A stretch of DNA of 64,000 bases from positions 94,302 to 158,301 of the IMG/VR virus record IMGVR_UViG_3300020477_000001. One strand, given 5' to 3'. Made by a program: the position numbers and the translations under genes. Numbering within the stretch: the first letter of the stretch is position 1; each line of letters begins with the position of its first letter. The notes under the pieces were generated by a model, which saw nothing but the letters and a program-made list of their open reading frames with translations, ran no database searches and was not told the DNA's origin. This DNA is from a virus. Below, piece by piece: positions 13,829-21,545 of the stretch.

Positions 13829-15337
13829 ATGAAAAAAAAATCTAAACTTCAAAAGGTTGAACAAGAAACTATTCCTGTTAAATACCGAATCTACCCAAAC
13901 CTTAAGCAACGCAAATACCTTGACAGATGCTTTCTTTCCAGCCGAATCGTATGGAACTGGCTGCTAGGAGTACAGAAAGATTATGACCGTGGTCTTACTG
14001 AATGGGTAAAAGAAAAGTATGCCAAAGAGCTACAGAAATTCTGCAAGAAAGAAGGCTTCGAATTAAGCAGTCCATTTGAGCACGAAAAAATAAAAGAATT
14101 AAAAAAAGGAGAAGCGAAAAAATTTCACACGGAAGTCATTCGCCTCAAGAAGGAGGAAGTTTTCCCCTCTGTCTTAGGGATAGAACTCCTTAAAGCCATT
14201 ATTCCTAATGCAGAAGAAGACGAAATCAAGAAGATGATAGTCAACAAAAAGAATCCTTCCGCTTCTAACAAGACTATCAACATCATGGACTTAAAAAGGC
14301 AAGTAAAAAACCTTCGAGAAGATAAACCAATCTTAAACCAAGTCGCATCCCAAGGAATCCATCACGTACCGCTTAACCTAGCTAAAGCTTGGAAGGCGTG
14401 CTACGACAAGAACCGCCCAGATTCCGGTGAGCCTAAATTCAAGAACAAATTCGCGAAGCAGTCATTCACTTTTGACACAGCAAAGCTTCAAGGAAATAAG
14501 TTATTCCTCCCGCCTAAAAGCAAAAACATTTTCATTAAAACAAAAGTCCATCGAGAGATGGAGGGTGAGCAAAAAACAATTACTGTTACTAAAAGCAAAA
14601 CAGGAGAATACTACGCCTCAGTTAACTTTAGGCAAGATGTATTCTTCCCGAAGCCCAAAAGTTTTAGTAAATCGAGCACGGTTGGCATTGACCTAGGAAT
14701 TAAAGATGACTACATCATTATGTCTAACGACATGGGGTCAATCAAAAACCCAAAATTTTTCAAGAAGCATGAGCGCAAAATCGCAATGCTAAATCGAAAA
14801 TTATCGCGCTCCCAGCCGAATAGCAATTCACGCAACAAAGTTCTACACGAGCTTAACCGCGAGTACGAGAAGCTCTCTAAAGCAAGGGAAGATTTTCAGC
14901 ATAAGGTAACACACCAGATCGTAACTAACCCAAACATCAAGGCGGTGGCTGTCGAGGACTTGAATGTGAAGGGCATGACAGCTAAGAACAAACCAAAGGA
15001 GGGCGAAAATGGCCACTACTTACCAAACAATCAGTGCGCCAAACGAGGACAAAACAAAGCCACTCTGGACGCTGGGTTTGGAAGAGTTAGGCAGATGCTT
15101 GACTACAAATGTAAGCGCAATGGCAAAACGTTTGGAAAAGTTGACAGGTTCTTTGCATCCTCCAAAACATGCAACAACTGCGGTCATATCAATAAAGAGC
15201 TCAAAGTTTCCGACCAGTACTGGACCTGCGAAAAATGTGGCGAGCATCACGAGAGGAACTTTAATGCGGCAAATAACGTGCGAGATGAATTTATACGCGC
15301 AAGCAAGCAGAAAAAGAAAACCAAGAACTCGAAATAA
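13829..15337 (+). CDS. TnpB-like RuvC nuclease homologue (OrfB/Cas12 relative)
   Basis: 502 residues; typical TnpB is about 400. The N-terminal wedge-like part (VKYRIYPNLKQRKYLDRCF, IVWNWLL) is followed by an insertion of roughly 90 charged residues (60-150). RuvC-I is VGIDLGIKDD (Asp288), RuvC-II is AVEDLNVKGM (Glu376), the zinc ribbon has C448/C451 and C467/C470, and RuvC-III reads HERNFNAANNV with Asn477 where TnpB has Asp. Cleavage activity is therefore doubtful. No TnpA partner is nearby. TnpB proteins use a guide RNA to find DNA; this one is flanked by structured RNAs on both sides. Confidence 0.9.
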   Translation: MKKKSKLQKVEQETIPVKYRIYPNLKQRKYLDRCFLSSRIVWNWLLGVQKDYDRGLTEWVKEKYAKELQKFCKKEGFELSSPFEHEKIKELKKGEAKKFHTEVIRLKKEEVFPSVLGIELLKAIIPNAEEDEIKKMIVNKKNPSASNKTINIMDLKRQVKNLREDKPILNQVASQGIHHVPLNLAKAWKACYDKNRPDSGEPKFKNKFAKQSFTFDTAKLQGNKLFLPPKSKNIFIKTKVHREMEGEQKTITVTKSKTGEYYASVNFRQDVFFPKPKSFSKSSTVGIDLGIKDDYIIMSNDMGSIKNPKFFKKHERKIAMLNRKLSRSQPNSNSRNKVLHELNREYEKLSKAREDFQHKVTHQIVTNPNIKAVAVEDLNVKGMTAKNKPKEGENGHYLPNNQCAKRGQNKATLDAGFGRVRQMLDYKCKRNGKTFGKVDRFFASSKTCNNCGHINKELKVSDQYWTCEKCGEHHERNFNAANNVRDEFIRASKQKKKTKNSK

Positions 15338-15348
15338 TTTTTGCCCAA

Positions 15349-15402
15349 GTGGCTGGCGGCGGCAGAGACTTTTATCTCTTCGGTCCTTGCTCCGCCAGCC
15401 AC
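15349..15402 (+). ncRNA. long hairpin downstream of TnpB-like gene
   Basis: GTGGCTGGCGG (15349-15359) pairs perfectly with CCGCCAGCCAC (15392-15402); inside, GAGA/TCTC can pair. No T tract follows, so it is not a standard terminator. In TnpB elements the 3-prime region encodes the guide-RNA scaffold, so this hairpin could be part of such an RNA or a transposon end. Confidence 0.55.
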
Positions 15403-15420
15403 ATTTTAAAATAAATAAAA

Positions 15421-15585
15421 ATGAAAAGCGACAATCCAAACCGAGGCAACGGCAAGCACATTCATAAGTCACCAATCAATATGGACAATCCACAAAAAAA
15501 AGAGGATAGTGACTGGTGGGCAGAATTGTGTAAAAAACATGGAGCAAAAAACGCTTGGAAAAAAGAGAACAAAAAGAAGGTATGA
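15421..15585 (+). CDS. hypothetical basic protein, 54 aa
   Basis: MKSDNPNRGNGKHIHKSPIN starts a Lys/Asn-rich peptide ending KKENKKKV. A second ATG at 15481 would give 34 residues. It overlaps the start of the SANT-type gene in another frame. Unknown function. Confidence 0.45.
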   Translation: MKSDNPNRGNGKHIHKSPINMDNPQKKEDSDWWAELCKKHGAKNAWKKENKKKV

Positions 15586-16111
15586 CTACGCTCATGGCTC
15601 TGAATCAGCAGTGATCGCCAGAGATGAATACCTCGAAAGAATAAAATGGAAGCCGCACGAATATGAAGTCATAAAAAACAATTACAATAATCATTCTGAT
15701 GCGGAAATAAGCCTCAAGTTCCTGCCTCACCGCACACCCGAATCAATAAGAAGATGTAGGCGCTCAATGAAATGTCACAGAAAGCCGAGCCACCAAATTT
15801 GGACAGAAGAAGAATTAGAATTACTGTATATCCATTGGAGAGACTACGACCAGAGGGAGCTTAAGGAAAAATTCTTCCCAAACAAAACCGTTGAGCAGGT
15901 TAGGAATGCTAAAATGCATCGCGGGCTAAAGAAGCCCCCAGTCTGGACCAATGAAGAGAGAGGCTTGCTGATAGACCACGGAGCGAACTATGACAGAGGA
16001 CAGCTACAGAAGCTGTTTTTCCCAAATAAAACCAAGGACCAAATAAGCCACATGAGAAAGCACCTCGGAATCAGAAGAAACCTAGGCGATAAAGAGATTA
16101 AAAAAGTGTAA
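15539..16111 (+). CDS. DNA-binding protein with SANT/Myb-like repeats
   Basis: 190 residues with three related helix-turn-helix units: WKPHEYEVIKNNYNNHSDAE, IWTEEELELLYIHWRDYDQR and VWTNEERGLLIDHGANYDRG. Each is followed by FFPNKT-like and QVRNAK or QISHMR segments. The regular Trp/aromatic spacing is that of Myb/SANT DNA-binding repeats. A GTG at 15509 is an alternative start. A phage regulator or a chromosome-binding factor is likely; target sequence unknown. Confidence 0.7.
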   Translation: MEQKTLGKKRTKRRYDYAHGSESAVIARDEYLERIKWKPHEYEVIKNNYNNHSDAEISLKFLPHRTPESIRRCRRSMKCHRKPSHQIWTEEELELLYIHWRDYDQRELKEKFFPNKTVEQVRNAKMHRGLKKPPVWTNEERGLLIDHGANYDRGQLQKLFFPNKTKDQISHMRKHLGIRRNLGDKEIKKV

Positions 16112-16114
16112 TTG
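16105..16114 (+). promoter_or_regulatory. AGTGTAATTG motif
   Basis: Late-promoter-like word overlapping the end of the SANT gene, 6 nt before the ATG at 16121. Confidence 0.45.
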
Positions 16115-16120
16115 ATATTG

Positions 16121-16273
16121 ATGAAATCAGAGTATTTCCCTATTCTAATGCTTCTGTCATTTTTATTTTTATTATTTTTTGTCTTGAGATGGAATCGAAT
16201 TAAGATGAAGAATTTCCCAGAGGATATCTCCTTCAAGGATACGCTTAAACAAGTTTTCTTCATTGAGTCTTGA
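16121..16273 (+). CDS. 50-aa single-pass membrane protein
   Basis: MKSEYFPILMLLSFLFLLFF forms a membrane helix; the remainder (RWNRIKMKNFPEDIS, KDTLKQVFFIES) is a short cytoplasmic tail. It follows an AGTGTAATTG motif by 6 nt. Unknown function. Confidence 0.6.
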   Translation: MKSEYFPILMLLSFLFLLFFVLRWNRIKMKNFPEDISFKDTLKQVFFIES

Positions 16274-16298
16274 CATAGATTAAAAAATCCCCCACCCT
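16270..16298 (+). promoter_or_regulatory. promoter, TTGAC/TTAAAAAA type
   Basis: TTGACA 16270-16275, 17-bp spacer with ATTAAAAAA, weak CACCCT 16293-16298; 7 nt before the TTG start at 16306. Confidence 0.5.
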
Positions 16299-16305
16299 AC
16301 ACTCC

Positions 16306-16482
16306 TTGAAAGAAAAAGACAGCCGCATTAAAAGTTGCGAAAAATGTGGCGTATCAATGCTAAAGATGTTTAATGCTTGCCCGTACTGCGGTTTCTGCCA
16401 AAAGCAAAAAACTAAATTAGCGCAGACAACTAAGGAGAAACATGAGGAAAAACAAGATTTCATTAGTAAGCGGCGGATTTGA
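16306..16482 (+). CDS. small zinc-ribbon protein, 58 aa (TTG start)
   Basis: Cys pairs SCEKCGVS and CPYCGFC make a zinc-ribbon of 25 residues, followed by a basic tail. No ATG fits the N-terminus; the TTG at 16306 is 7 nt after the -10 position of the upstream promoter, the same spacing as other leaderless genes here. It overlaps the cytidylyltransferase start by 41 nt. Confidence 0.5.
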   Translation: MKEKDSRIKSCEKCGVSMLKMFNACPYCGFCQKQKTKLAQTTKEKHEEKQDFISKRRI

Positions 16483-16876
16483 TCCAATTCACGTTGGACA
16501 CATAGAACTCTTTAACAGGGCTAGAGAAATCTCTGACGGGCTATTCGTGATCTTGAATAGTGATAGGTTCCTCACAGAAAAGAAGGGCAAGCCCTTCATG
16601 CAGCAACCAGAAAGAAAAGTCATTATTGAAAACTTACAGATGGTTGACTTGGTTATACCTTCAATAGACGAAGACCAAACGGTTTGTGCTACCCTGCGAA
16701 AACTAGCTAGCCTCAAGGACGCAGTTGACTCTGAATTATATTTCTGCAATGGTGGAGACAGGACGGACGGCGAGAACACGCCAGAACACAAAGTCTGCGA
16801 AGAAGTCGGAATACACAACGTTTATGGATTAGGTGAAAAAATCCAAAGCAGTAGTTGGCTTACGAAAGGGAACTGA
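16442..16876 (+). CDS. cytidylyltransferase-family nucleotidyltransferase
   Basis: 144 residues. SGGFDPIHVGHIELFNRARE carries the HxGH signature of the nucleotidyltransferase alpha/beta phosphodiesterase superfamily. NSDRFLTEKKGKPFMQ and the ERKVIIENLQMVDLVI segment match ADP-heptose synthase/glycerol-phosphate cytidylyltransferase-like enzymes. It should activate a sugar or alcohol phosphate as an NDP derivative. A second such gene is at 21527. GGAG 5 nt before the ATG is a plausible ribosome binding site. Confidence 0.85.
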   Translation: MRKNKISLVSGGFDPIHVGHIELFNRAREISDGLFVILNSDRFLTEKKGKPFMQQPERKVIIENLQMVDLVIPSIDEDQTVCATLRKLASLKDAVDSELYFCNGGDRTDGENTPEHKVCEEVGIHNVYGLGEKIQSSSWLTKGN

Positions 16877-16898
16877 AACACATAAAATCACCGTCGCG

Positions 16899-17450
16899 AT
16901 GAAGAATTTAACCTGCGATAGCAAGAAGGGGAGAGAGTATGAAGCTCACGAAGAGAAAGCTATACTCTATATACAAGAGAAAAGAAATGTTGTAATAACC
17001 TCTACGAGGTCAGAGCTCAATGAGGAATCAAAAATCCTAGAACAAGATATCTTAATCTCCAAAAAAGATGAAAGAGGAATCTTCAGACTAAGGGCGGTAG
17101 GCGAATTTAAGAACAGGAATGAATTCAAAAGAGGCTCTGGAATCCCGTTGACGCTAGAGAAGCTAAAAGGAGATAGACCTAATGACGGCTACATGATTAG
17201 CCTCAGAAAGCTAAAGAGTGGCCAAGCAATGTCTACGTCCCTAAAGGTTCCTTTCGTTGTTATTGTTAATTTAATGAATGATAAATACATTCTCTGCTGG
17301 AAGCTGACCAACGAGAAAGGTCAATGGGTTAAAAGACCGGAATCACTCAAACAAGAGACGCAGAAGAACATTGCAGGGGGAAATAAGCTTGACGACGTAG
17401 TTTATCTTAAATTATCAGAAACAGCTTTTCAACTTGAAAAAAACTACTAA
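16899..17450 (+). CDS. PD-(D/E)XK nuclease-like protein
   Basis: 183 residues. KAILYIQEKRNVVITSTRSE, then EQDILISKK and LRAVGEFKNR resemble the PD-(D/E)XK nuclease core, with Asp in QDILI and the ExK of GEFKN as candidate catalytic residues, followed by SGQAMSTSLKVPFVVIVNL. An in-frame GTG at 16833 would overlap the upstream gene. Phage enzymes of this kind include Holliday-junction resolvases and homing endonucleases. The assignment rests on motif pattern. Confidence 0.5.
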   Translation: MKNLTCDSKKGREYEAHEEKAILYIQEKRNVVITSTRSELNEESKILEQDILISKKDERGIFRLRAVGEFKNRNEFKRGSGIPLTLEKLKGDRPNDGYMISLRKLKSGQAMSTSLKVPFVVIVNLMNDKYILCWKLTNEKGQWVKRPESLKQETQKNIAGGNKLDDVVYLKLSETAFQLEKNY

Positions 17451-17479
17451 TAGGTTAAACTGAGAAAACTTAAAAAATT

Positions 17480-17842
17480 ATGAGCGAAGATAACAATAAC
17501 TCTAATACCGAAGAAACTACAAAAAACTCCAAAGACTTTTCGAGGCAAGAGGAAAACTGGAAAATTATGATTTTCTGTAATATTTCTTGGGAAGAGGCTT
17601 CGAAGGTAGAAGGCGACGACAGGGAGTTCCTTTTGCTGAAGGCTGACGAGCAGAAAGTAGAAGTACTCAAAAGGAAAAAAGAGTTGGCCGAGCAACAGAT
17701 GGCAGAGCAGCAGCAACAGGCCATGATGCAACAGCAAGCCTTGATGCAACAGCAGCAAATGATGCCCCAGCAGATGCCAATGCAGCAGCAAATGCCTATG
17801 AACGGCGGCGGTATGCCTCCCCAGATGCCCCAGAGAGTCTAG
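17480..17842 (+). CDS. hypothetical protein with Gln/Met-rich tail, 120 aa
   Basis: The N-terminal 70 residues are acidic and helical (WKIMIFCNISWEEASKVEG). Residues 72-118 are a low-complexity Gln, Met and Pro repeat (QMPMQQQMPM). This tail is probably disordered. No family recognised. The upstream gene ends 29 nt before. Confidence 0.65.
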   Translation: MSEDNNNSNTEETTKNSKDFSRQEENWKIMIFCNISWEEASKVEGDDREFLLLKADEQKVEVLKRKKELAEQQMAEQQQQAMMQQQALMQQQQMMPQQMPMQQQMPMNGGGMPPQMPQRV

Positions 17843-17849
17843 AGGGAGC

Positions 17850-18167
17850 ATGGATGGCCATTTAAAGCTTCTAAATCCGAAAAGGATAAGAGTTAAGTCG
17901 CTGTGCTGCTCTTATTGTGATCTTTCTTATAACAGAGAACACTATAAGGCTTTATTCGAGGCTAAAAAATTAATTTATTTTAAATCTCTAGATACAAACA
18001 TATTTAGAGAGAAGGAAATAATTTGCCATGACTGTTTAGTTAATCTAGCAGACAAAGAGTCACTTTCATTCAAAGTAGAAACAGATACACATATTCTTAA
18101 ATTAGATATAGACCCAACGATAGGCAATAAAGGCGACACAGATGACTTTTTAGATGATTTAATATAG
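17850..18167 (+). CDS. hypothetical zinc-binding-type protein, 105 aa
   Basis: Two Cys pairs (CCSYCDLS near residue 19 and IICHDCLVN near residue 60) may bind zinc. The C-terminus is acidic (KGDTDDFLDDLI). An AGAGGGAGC ribosome binding site lies just before the ATG. Function unknown. Confidence 0.65.
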   Translation: MDGHLKLLNPKRIRVKSLCCSYCDLSYNREHYKALFEAKKLIYFKSLDTNIFREKEIICHDCLVNLADKESLSFKVETDTHILKLDIDPTIGNKGDTDDFLDDLI

Positions 18168-18169
18168 AC

Positions 18170-18198
18170 TTGACTTAACTTAAAAAACTCTATATCTT
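18170..18198 (+). promoter_or_regulatory. promoter, TTGAC/TTAAAAAA type
   Basis: TTGACT 18170-18175, 17-bp spacer with CTTAAAAAAC, TATCTT 18193-18198, 7 nt before the ATG at 18206. Confidence 0.72.
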
Positions 18199-18205
18199 CC
18201 TATGC

Positions 18206-19129
18206 ATGTACAATTTGTGCTGCATATCAAATTCATTAGCCAAAGAGGGTCACAAGTTTCAGACCATGACTTGGGCTAGGTTCTCCAAGTTACCCCGCGA
18301 AGAAGCTATTGCAATCGTTTCTGCTCGCACTCTTAACAATCTGAAAGTTACGCGCAAGATTCTTGAGCAGTGTGCAGAGCATGGCTGGGGCTATCGCGTT
18401 AGCTCTGCTTTATTTCCACTTCTTACTTACGATGTAGCAGAACTCAAAATTCAAGACTACCCAGACTGGATTGACATACAAGCTGCATTTGCAGACTGCA
18501 ATATGTTCATCAATGACAATCGTATCCGCATCTCATGTCATCCAGATCAGTTCAATGTTCTTGCAAGCTTGGGTAAAGCGCAGGTAGAAAAGACTATCAA
18601 AGAACTCAATCATCATGGTTGGTTCATGGATATGCTTGGTGCTCCTCGCGACTATCGCGCACCCATCAACATTCATGTCAACAACACCAAAGGCGAGCCT
18701 TCAGAAATTGCTGACCGTTTTATGCTCAACCTTTACAAGTGCGACCAATCTGTACGCTCACGACTAGTCATAGAGAACGAAGACAAAGGCATCTGGACTC
18801 CAGCGTTACTTGTCGAGCATTTCACCACATTGCCCATTACTTACGACAACCTACACCACAAATGCTTACCCGATGGCCTCACAGAGGATGAAGCCTATCG
18901 CTTGTGCTATAACACATGGCAAGATAACGGTTACTTCAAACCACTGTTTCATTACTCAGAGTCTCACCCAGACAAAAACAATCCACGTAGCCATGCCGAC
19001 ACACCCACCGAGATACCGCTGGACGGCGGACATTCTTTCCCTGTTGACTACGACATAGAACTCAAGTCAAAAGATGACGCCATTAAAGAGATACAAAGAT
19101 TAGAACTGAAGGGGTTAATAAATGGATAA
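18206..19129 (+). CDS. uvsE: UV damage endonuclease UvdE
   Basis: 307 residues with the UvdE TIM-barrel pattern: YRVSSALFPLLTYD, RISCHPDQFNVLAS, RLVIENEDKGIWTP, then KPLFHYSES and the late DYDIELKSKDDAI. His, Glu and Asp residues in these strands bind the metals. The enzyme nicks DNA 5-prime of UV photoproducts and starts excision repair without UvrABC. It is expressed from its own leaderless-type promoter and its stop overlaps the HNH gene start. Confidence 0.92.
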   Translation: MYNLCCISNSLAKEGHKFQTMTWARFSKLPREEAIAIVSARTLNNLKVTRKILEQCAEHGWGYRVSSALFPLLTYDVAELKIQDYPDWIDIQAAFADCNMFINDNRIRISCHPDQFNVLASLGKAQVEKTIKELNHHGWFMDMLGAPRDYRAPINIHVNNTKGEPSEIADRFMLNLYKCDQSVRSRLVIENEDKGIWTPALLVEHFTTLPITYDNLHHKCLPDGLTEDEAYRLCYNTWQDNGYFKPLFHYSESHPDKNNPRSHADTPTEIPLDGGHSFPVDYDIELKSKDDAIKEIQRLELKGLING

Positions 19130-20039
19130 AAAAGAGAAAACAAAATCGACAGATAGAAATATAGTTTGCATAGATTGCGGGGAGGAGTTTACAGGATGCT
19201 ATAGAACCAAGAGATGCAAACCCTGCGCGAAAGAGAGGGCGAACGCTTTAGCTAGAAAGAGGAGGGCAGCTAACCCAGAGAAATATCGCACTTACGATAG
19301 AGCTAGATATGCCGCCTCCCCGAAGAGACGTGAGCAATCGCTTGCAAGTCAGCATCGCAATATAGAGAGAACTAGAGCAACCAGAAGAAAGAGTTACAAT
19401 AATAATAGAGATAAAATTTTAGCCAAAGCAAAATCGGATCGCGAGGCTAACCCAGAGAAATATCGTGAACGGAAGAGGGTTGCTTACCGCGCTAACCCAG
19501 AGAAACACCGAAAAGAGGCAAGAGACCGAAGGGCGGCTAATCCAGAAAAGTACCGCGCCCAAGCTAAGGCTAGGTATCATGCCAACCCGCAAAAATTCCG
19601 CGATCAAAGGAAAAAGTCTTTTGAAAACAACCGAGAGGAAGTAAACAGACGAGCTAAGGAGAAAAGGGCAGCTAACCTAGAGAAATATCGCGCTAGAGAC
19701 AAAGAGGCTGAAAAAAGACGACCTGCTGGGCAAGCACTGGCGAAATCCAATGCGAGAAAAGCACTTAAACAGTCTGCAATCTTACCTACAACAGATTTTG
19801 ATAAAATAAAAAATCTTTACAAAGAAAGGACTAGACTAACAAAAAAAACAGGCATAGAGCATCACGTTGATCATATAATCCAATTAACCCTAGGAGGCGC
19901 ACACCATCAAGACAATTTGCGCGTGATAACAGCAAAAGAAAACCTCACAAGGGGTTACGACTACGACCCCACTCTTGGTGGTGTATGGGCAAACAATGAC
20001 CGAGCAAGGAAAACTAAGAAAAAATTAGGAATCAAATAA
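19122..20039 (+). CDS. HNH endonuclease with tandem basic repeats
   Basis: 305 residues. A Cys4 zinc finger (VCIDCGEEFTGC, RCKPCAKER) starts the protein. Residues 45-200 hold about seven 18-residue repeats around the word AANPEKYR, rich in Arg/Lys. The C-terminus has the HNH core HHVDHIIQLTLGGAHHQDNL. This is a phage homing-type or free-standing HNH endonuclease; the repeats may act as DNA-binding spacers. Overlaps UvdE by 8 nt. Confidence 0.88.
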   Translation: MDKKEKTKSTDRNIVCIDCGEEFTGCYRTKRCKPCAKERANALARKRRAANPEKYRTYDRARYAASPKRREQSLASQHRNIERTRATRRKSYNNNRDKILAKAKSDREANPEKYRERKRVAYRANPEKHRKEARDRRAANPEKYRAQAKARYHANPQKFRDQRKKSFENNREEVNRRAKEKRAANLEKYRARDKEAEKRRPAGQALAKSNARKALKQSAILPTTDFDKIKNLYKERTRLTKKTGIEHHVDHIIQLTLGGAHHQDNLRVITAKENLTRGYDYDPTLGGVWANNDRARKTKKKLGIK

Positions 20040-20161
20040 TGATAACGCCCCCGAAGATCATAGGTTTTATATGGGTAGCATTCTTAACACTGTTTTACTT
20101 CTTCGCCTCAATAGCTGTTTTTATTGTTACTTCAATCGCTAATATTTTTAAAAAAGAATAA
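20039..20161 (+). CDS. 40-aa membrane peptide
   Basis: MITPPKIIGFIWVAFLTLFY begins a single long hydrophobic helix ending at NIFKKE. The ATG overlaps the HNH stop (TAATG). Unknown function. Confidence 0.6.
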   Translation: MITPPKIIGFIWVAFLTLFYFFASIAVFIVTSIANIFKKE

Positions 20162-20171
20162 ATAAAAAACC

Positions 20172-20200
20172 TTGACTAAAGTTAAAAAACTCTCTATTAT
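20172..20200 (+). promoter_or_regulatory. promoter, TTGAC/TTAAAAAA type
   Basis: TTGACT 20172-20177, 17-bp spacer with GTTAAAAAAC, TATTAT 20195-20200, 7 nt before the ATG at 20208. Confidence 0.78.
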
Positions 20201-20207
20201 ATTACCC

Positions 20208-21089
20208 ATGAAGAGAATTGATACTTATTTCGCAAAAGAGTACGAGGCAGACACACCCACTGCCTCTATGCGTAAGTTGCGCCCAGTGGCTGAAGCAGCT
20301 AGTGCTGCTGGTTACGCAAACATCTTGAAGACATCCTCCAGCGAAGGCGTTAGCGACAAGCTAAAAAAAATTCACAATGCAGATTACGTGGAAGCCTTCT
20401 CTAACGGTACTTATCCGCTCAGCGAAAGCAATGGATGGGGCTGGAGCAAAGAGATTAGGGACGGCGTTTTCAGAATTAACACAGGGCAGCTTGACGCTGC
20501 TAAAGCTGCGTTAAGCAACGGCATTGCAGCAAATGTAGCGCAGGGGTTTCACCATGCTGGAATCGAAAGAGGCTGCGGTTATTGTACCTTCAATGGGTTA
20601 GCACTAGTCGCTAATGAATACAAGACCAAGAAAGTATTCGTTTTAGACTGCGATGAGCATGGAGGCAATGGTACGGCTGAGTTTACCAACATACTGGACA
20701 ACTTATCGCAGGTAACCATCAACGGCTCTAATTTCGGAACCGAAGAGAACCCCCGCAGCCGATGCATTACTCTTCCTCGAATCACTAACCGATTTGAGCT
20801 TTACGAAGATGCACTGGAAGAAGGCTTCTCTATAATGGATAGGTTCGAGCCCGACTTGGTTATCTACCAAGCTGGTGCTGATCCTCACATTGACGATCCC
20901 TTGGGCTCTCTGGGTATGACAACCGAACAAATGTACAACAGAGACAAGAAAGTATTTACGAAGCTCAAAGCTTCAAATATACCGACAATGTTCGTACTGG
21001 CGGGGGGCTATCAAACCCCGATTGAGGAAAAACTTGTACCGCTGCACTTGAACACCTTCAAGGCTGCTCACGAAGTATACAACAATTAA
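20208..21089 (+). CDS. histone deacetylase/acetylpolyamine amidohydrolase family protein
   Basis: 293 residues of the arginase-deacetylase fold. Motifs in order: GFHHAG (tandem catalytic His), GCGYCTFNG, VLDCDEHGGNGT (zinc Asp and His), QAGADPHIDDPLG (second zinc Asp) and LAGGYQ (transition-state Tyr). All key residues are kept, so it should be an active zinc deacetylase. Bacterial relatives deacetylate acetylpolyamines or acetyl-lysine. The start at 20208 sits 7 nt behind the promoter -10. A GGAACAACAACAC array element follows the stop. Confidence 0.9.
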   Translation: MKRIDTYFAKEYEADTPTASMRKLRPVAEAASAAGYANILKTSSSEGVSDKLKKIHNADYVEAFSNGTYPLSESNGWGWSKEIRDGVFRINTGQLDAAKAALSNGIAANVAQGFHHAGIERGCGYCTFNGLALVANEYKTKKVFVLDCDEHGGNGTAEFTNILDNLSQVTINGSNFGTEENPRSRCITLPRITNRFELYEDALEEGFSIMDRFEPDLVIYQAGADPHIDDPLGSLGMTTEQMYNRDKKVFTKLKASNIPTMFVLAGGYQTPIEEKLVPLHLNTFKAAHEVYNN

Positions 21090-21090
21090 A

Positions 21091-21103
21091 GGAACAACAA
21101 CAC
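21091..21103 (+). repeat. solo copy of the array handle
   Basis: GGAACAACAACAC, preceded by AATTAAA as in the array, between the deacetylase stop and the next start. Followed by the unique sequence AGCACCAAAGATACTATCTC. Confidence 0.6.
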
Positions 21104-21134
21104 AGCACCAAAGATACTATCTCCGTAGCATACT

Positions 21135-21545
21135 ATGAACATCAAAAGAGAAACAACAACAGCATGGGTAGTTTTCCCAGAATATACCCAATGGGAAAAC
21201 AAGGACAATAAAATGTTCTGGGATGAAGATTACGACCTAGAAGCTGCCGCAGATGCTGCCGTAAAACATTCATGGAAAAAGCCCATAATGACTAGAAAAT
21301 GGCCTCGGCCTGTCACTTTCGGTGACTTTGTGCTTGTTACCAATAGCAATTCAAGCGAGTGGTTTAAGATGATTCGCTGTAAAGGCGGATGTAATGGCTA
21401 TGAGTGGCAAGTCTCATCTTGGGAAGAGGTTTTTGGCGAAGAGGCGGCAGTTAGGAAAGACATGAAAGGATACCTTGAAGACGCTGCTAAAGTAAATGAC
21501 GCCCTAACTGAATTTGAGGAGAAACAATGCACAACGGAAAAGTAG
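21135..21545 (+). CDS. hypothetical protein, 136 aa
   Basis: Aromatic-rich soluble protein (TTAWVVFPEYTQWENKDNKM, then FWDEDYDLEAAADAAVKHSW). RPVTFGDFVLVTNSNSSEWF looks like a beta-rich core. Family unknown. Overlaps the cytidylyltransferase start by 19 nt. Confidence 0.65.
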   Translation: MNIKRETTTAWVVFPEYTQWENKDNKMFWDEDYDLEAAADAAVKHSWKKPIMTRKWPRPVTFGDFVLVTNSNSSEWFKMIRCKGGCNGYEWQVSSWEEVFGEEAAVRKDMKGYLEDAAKVNDALTEFEEKQCTTEK

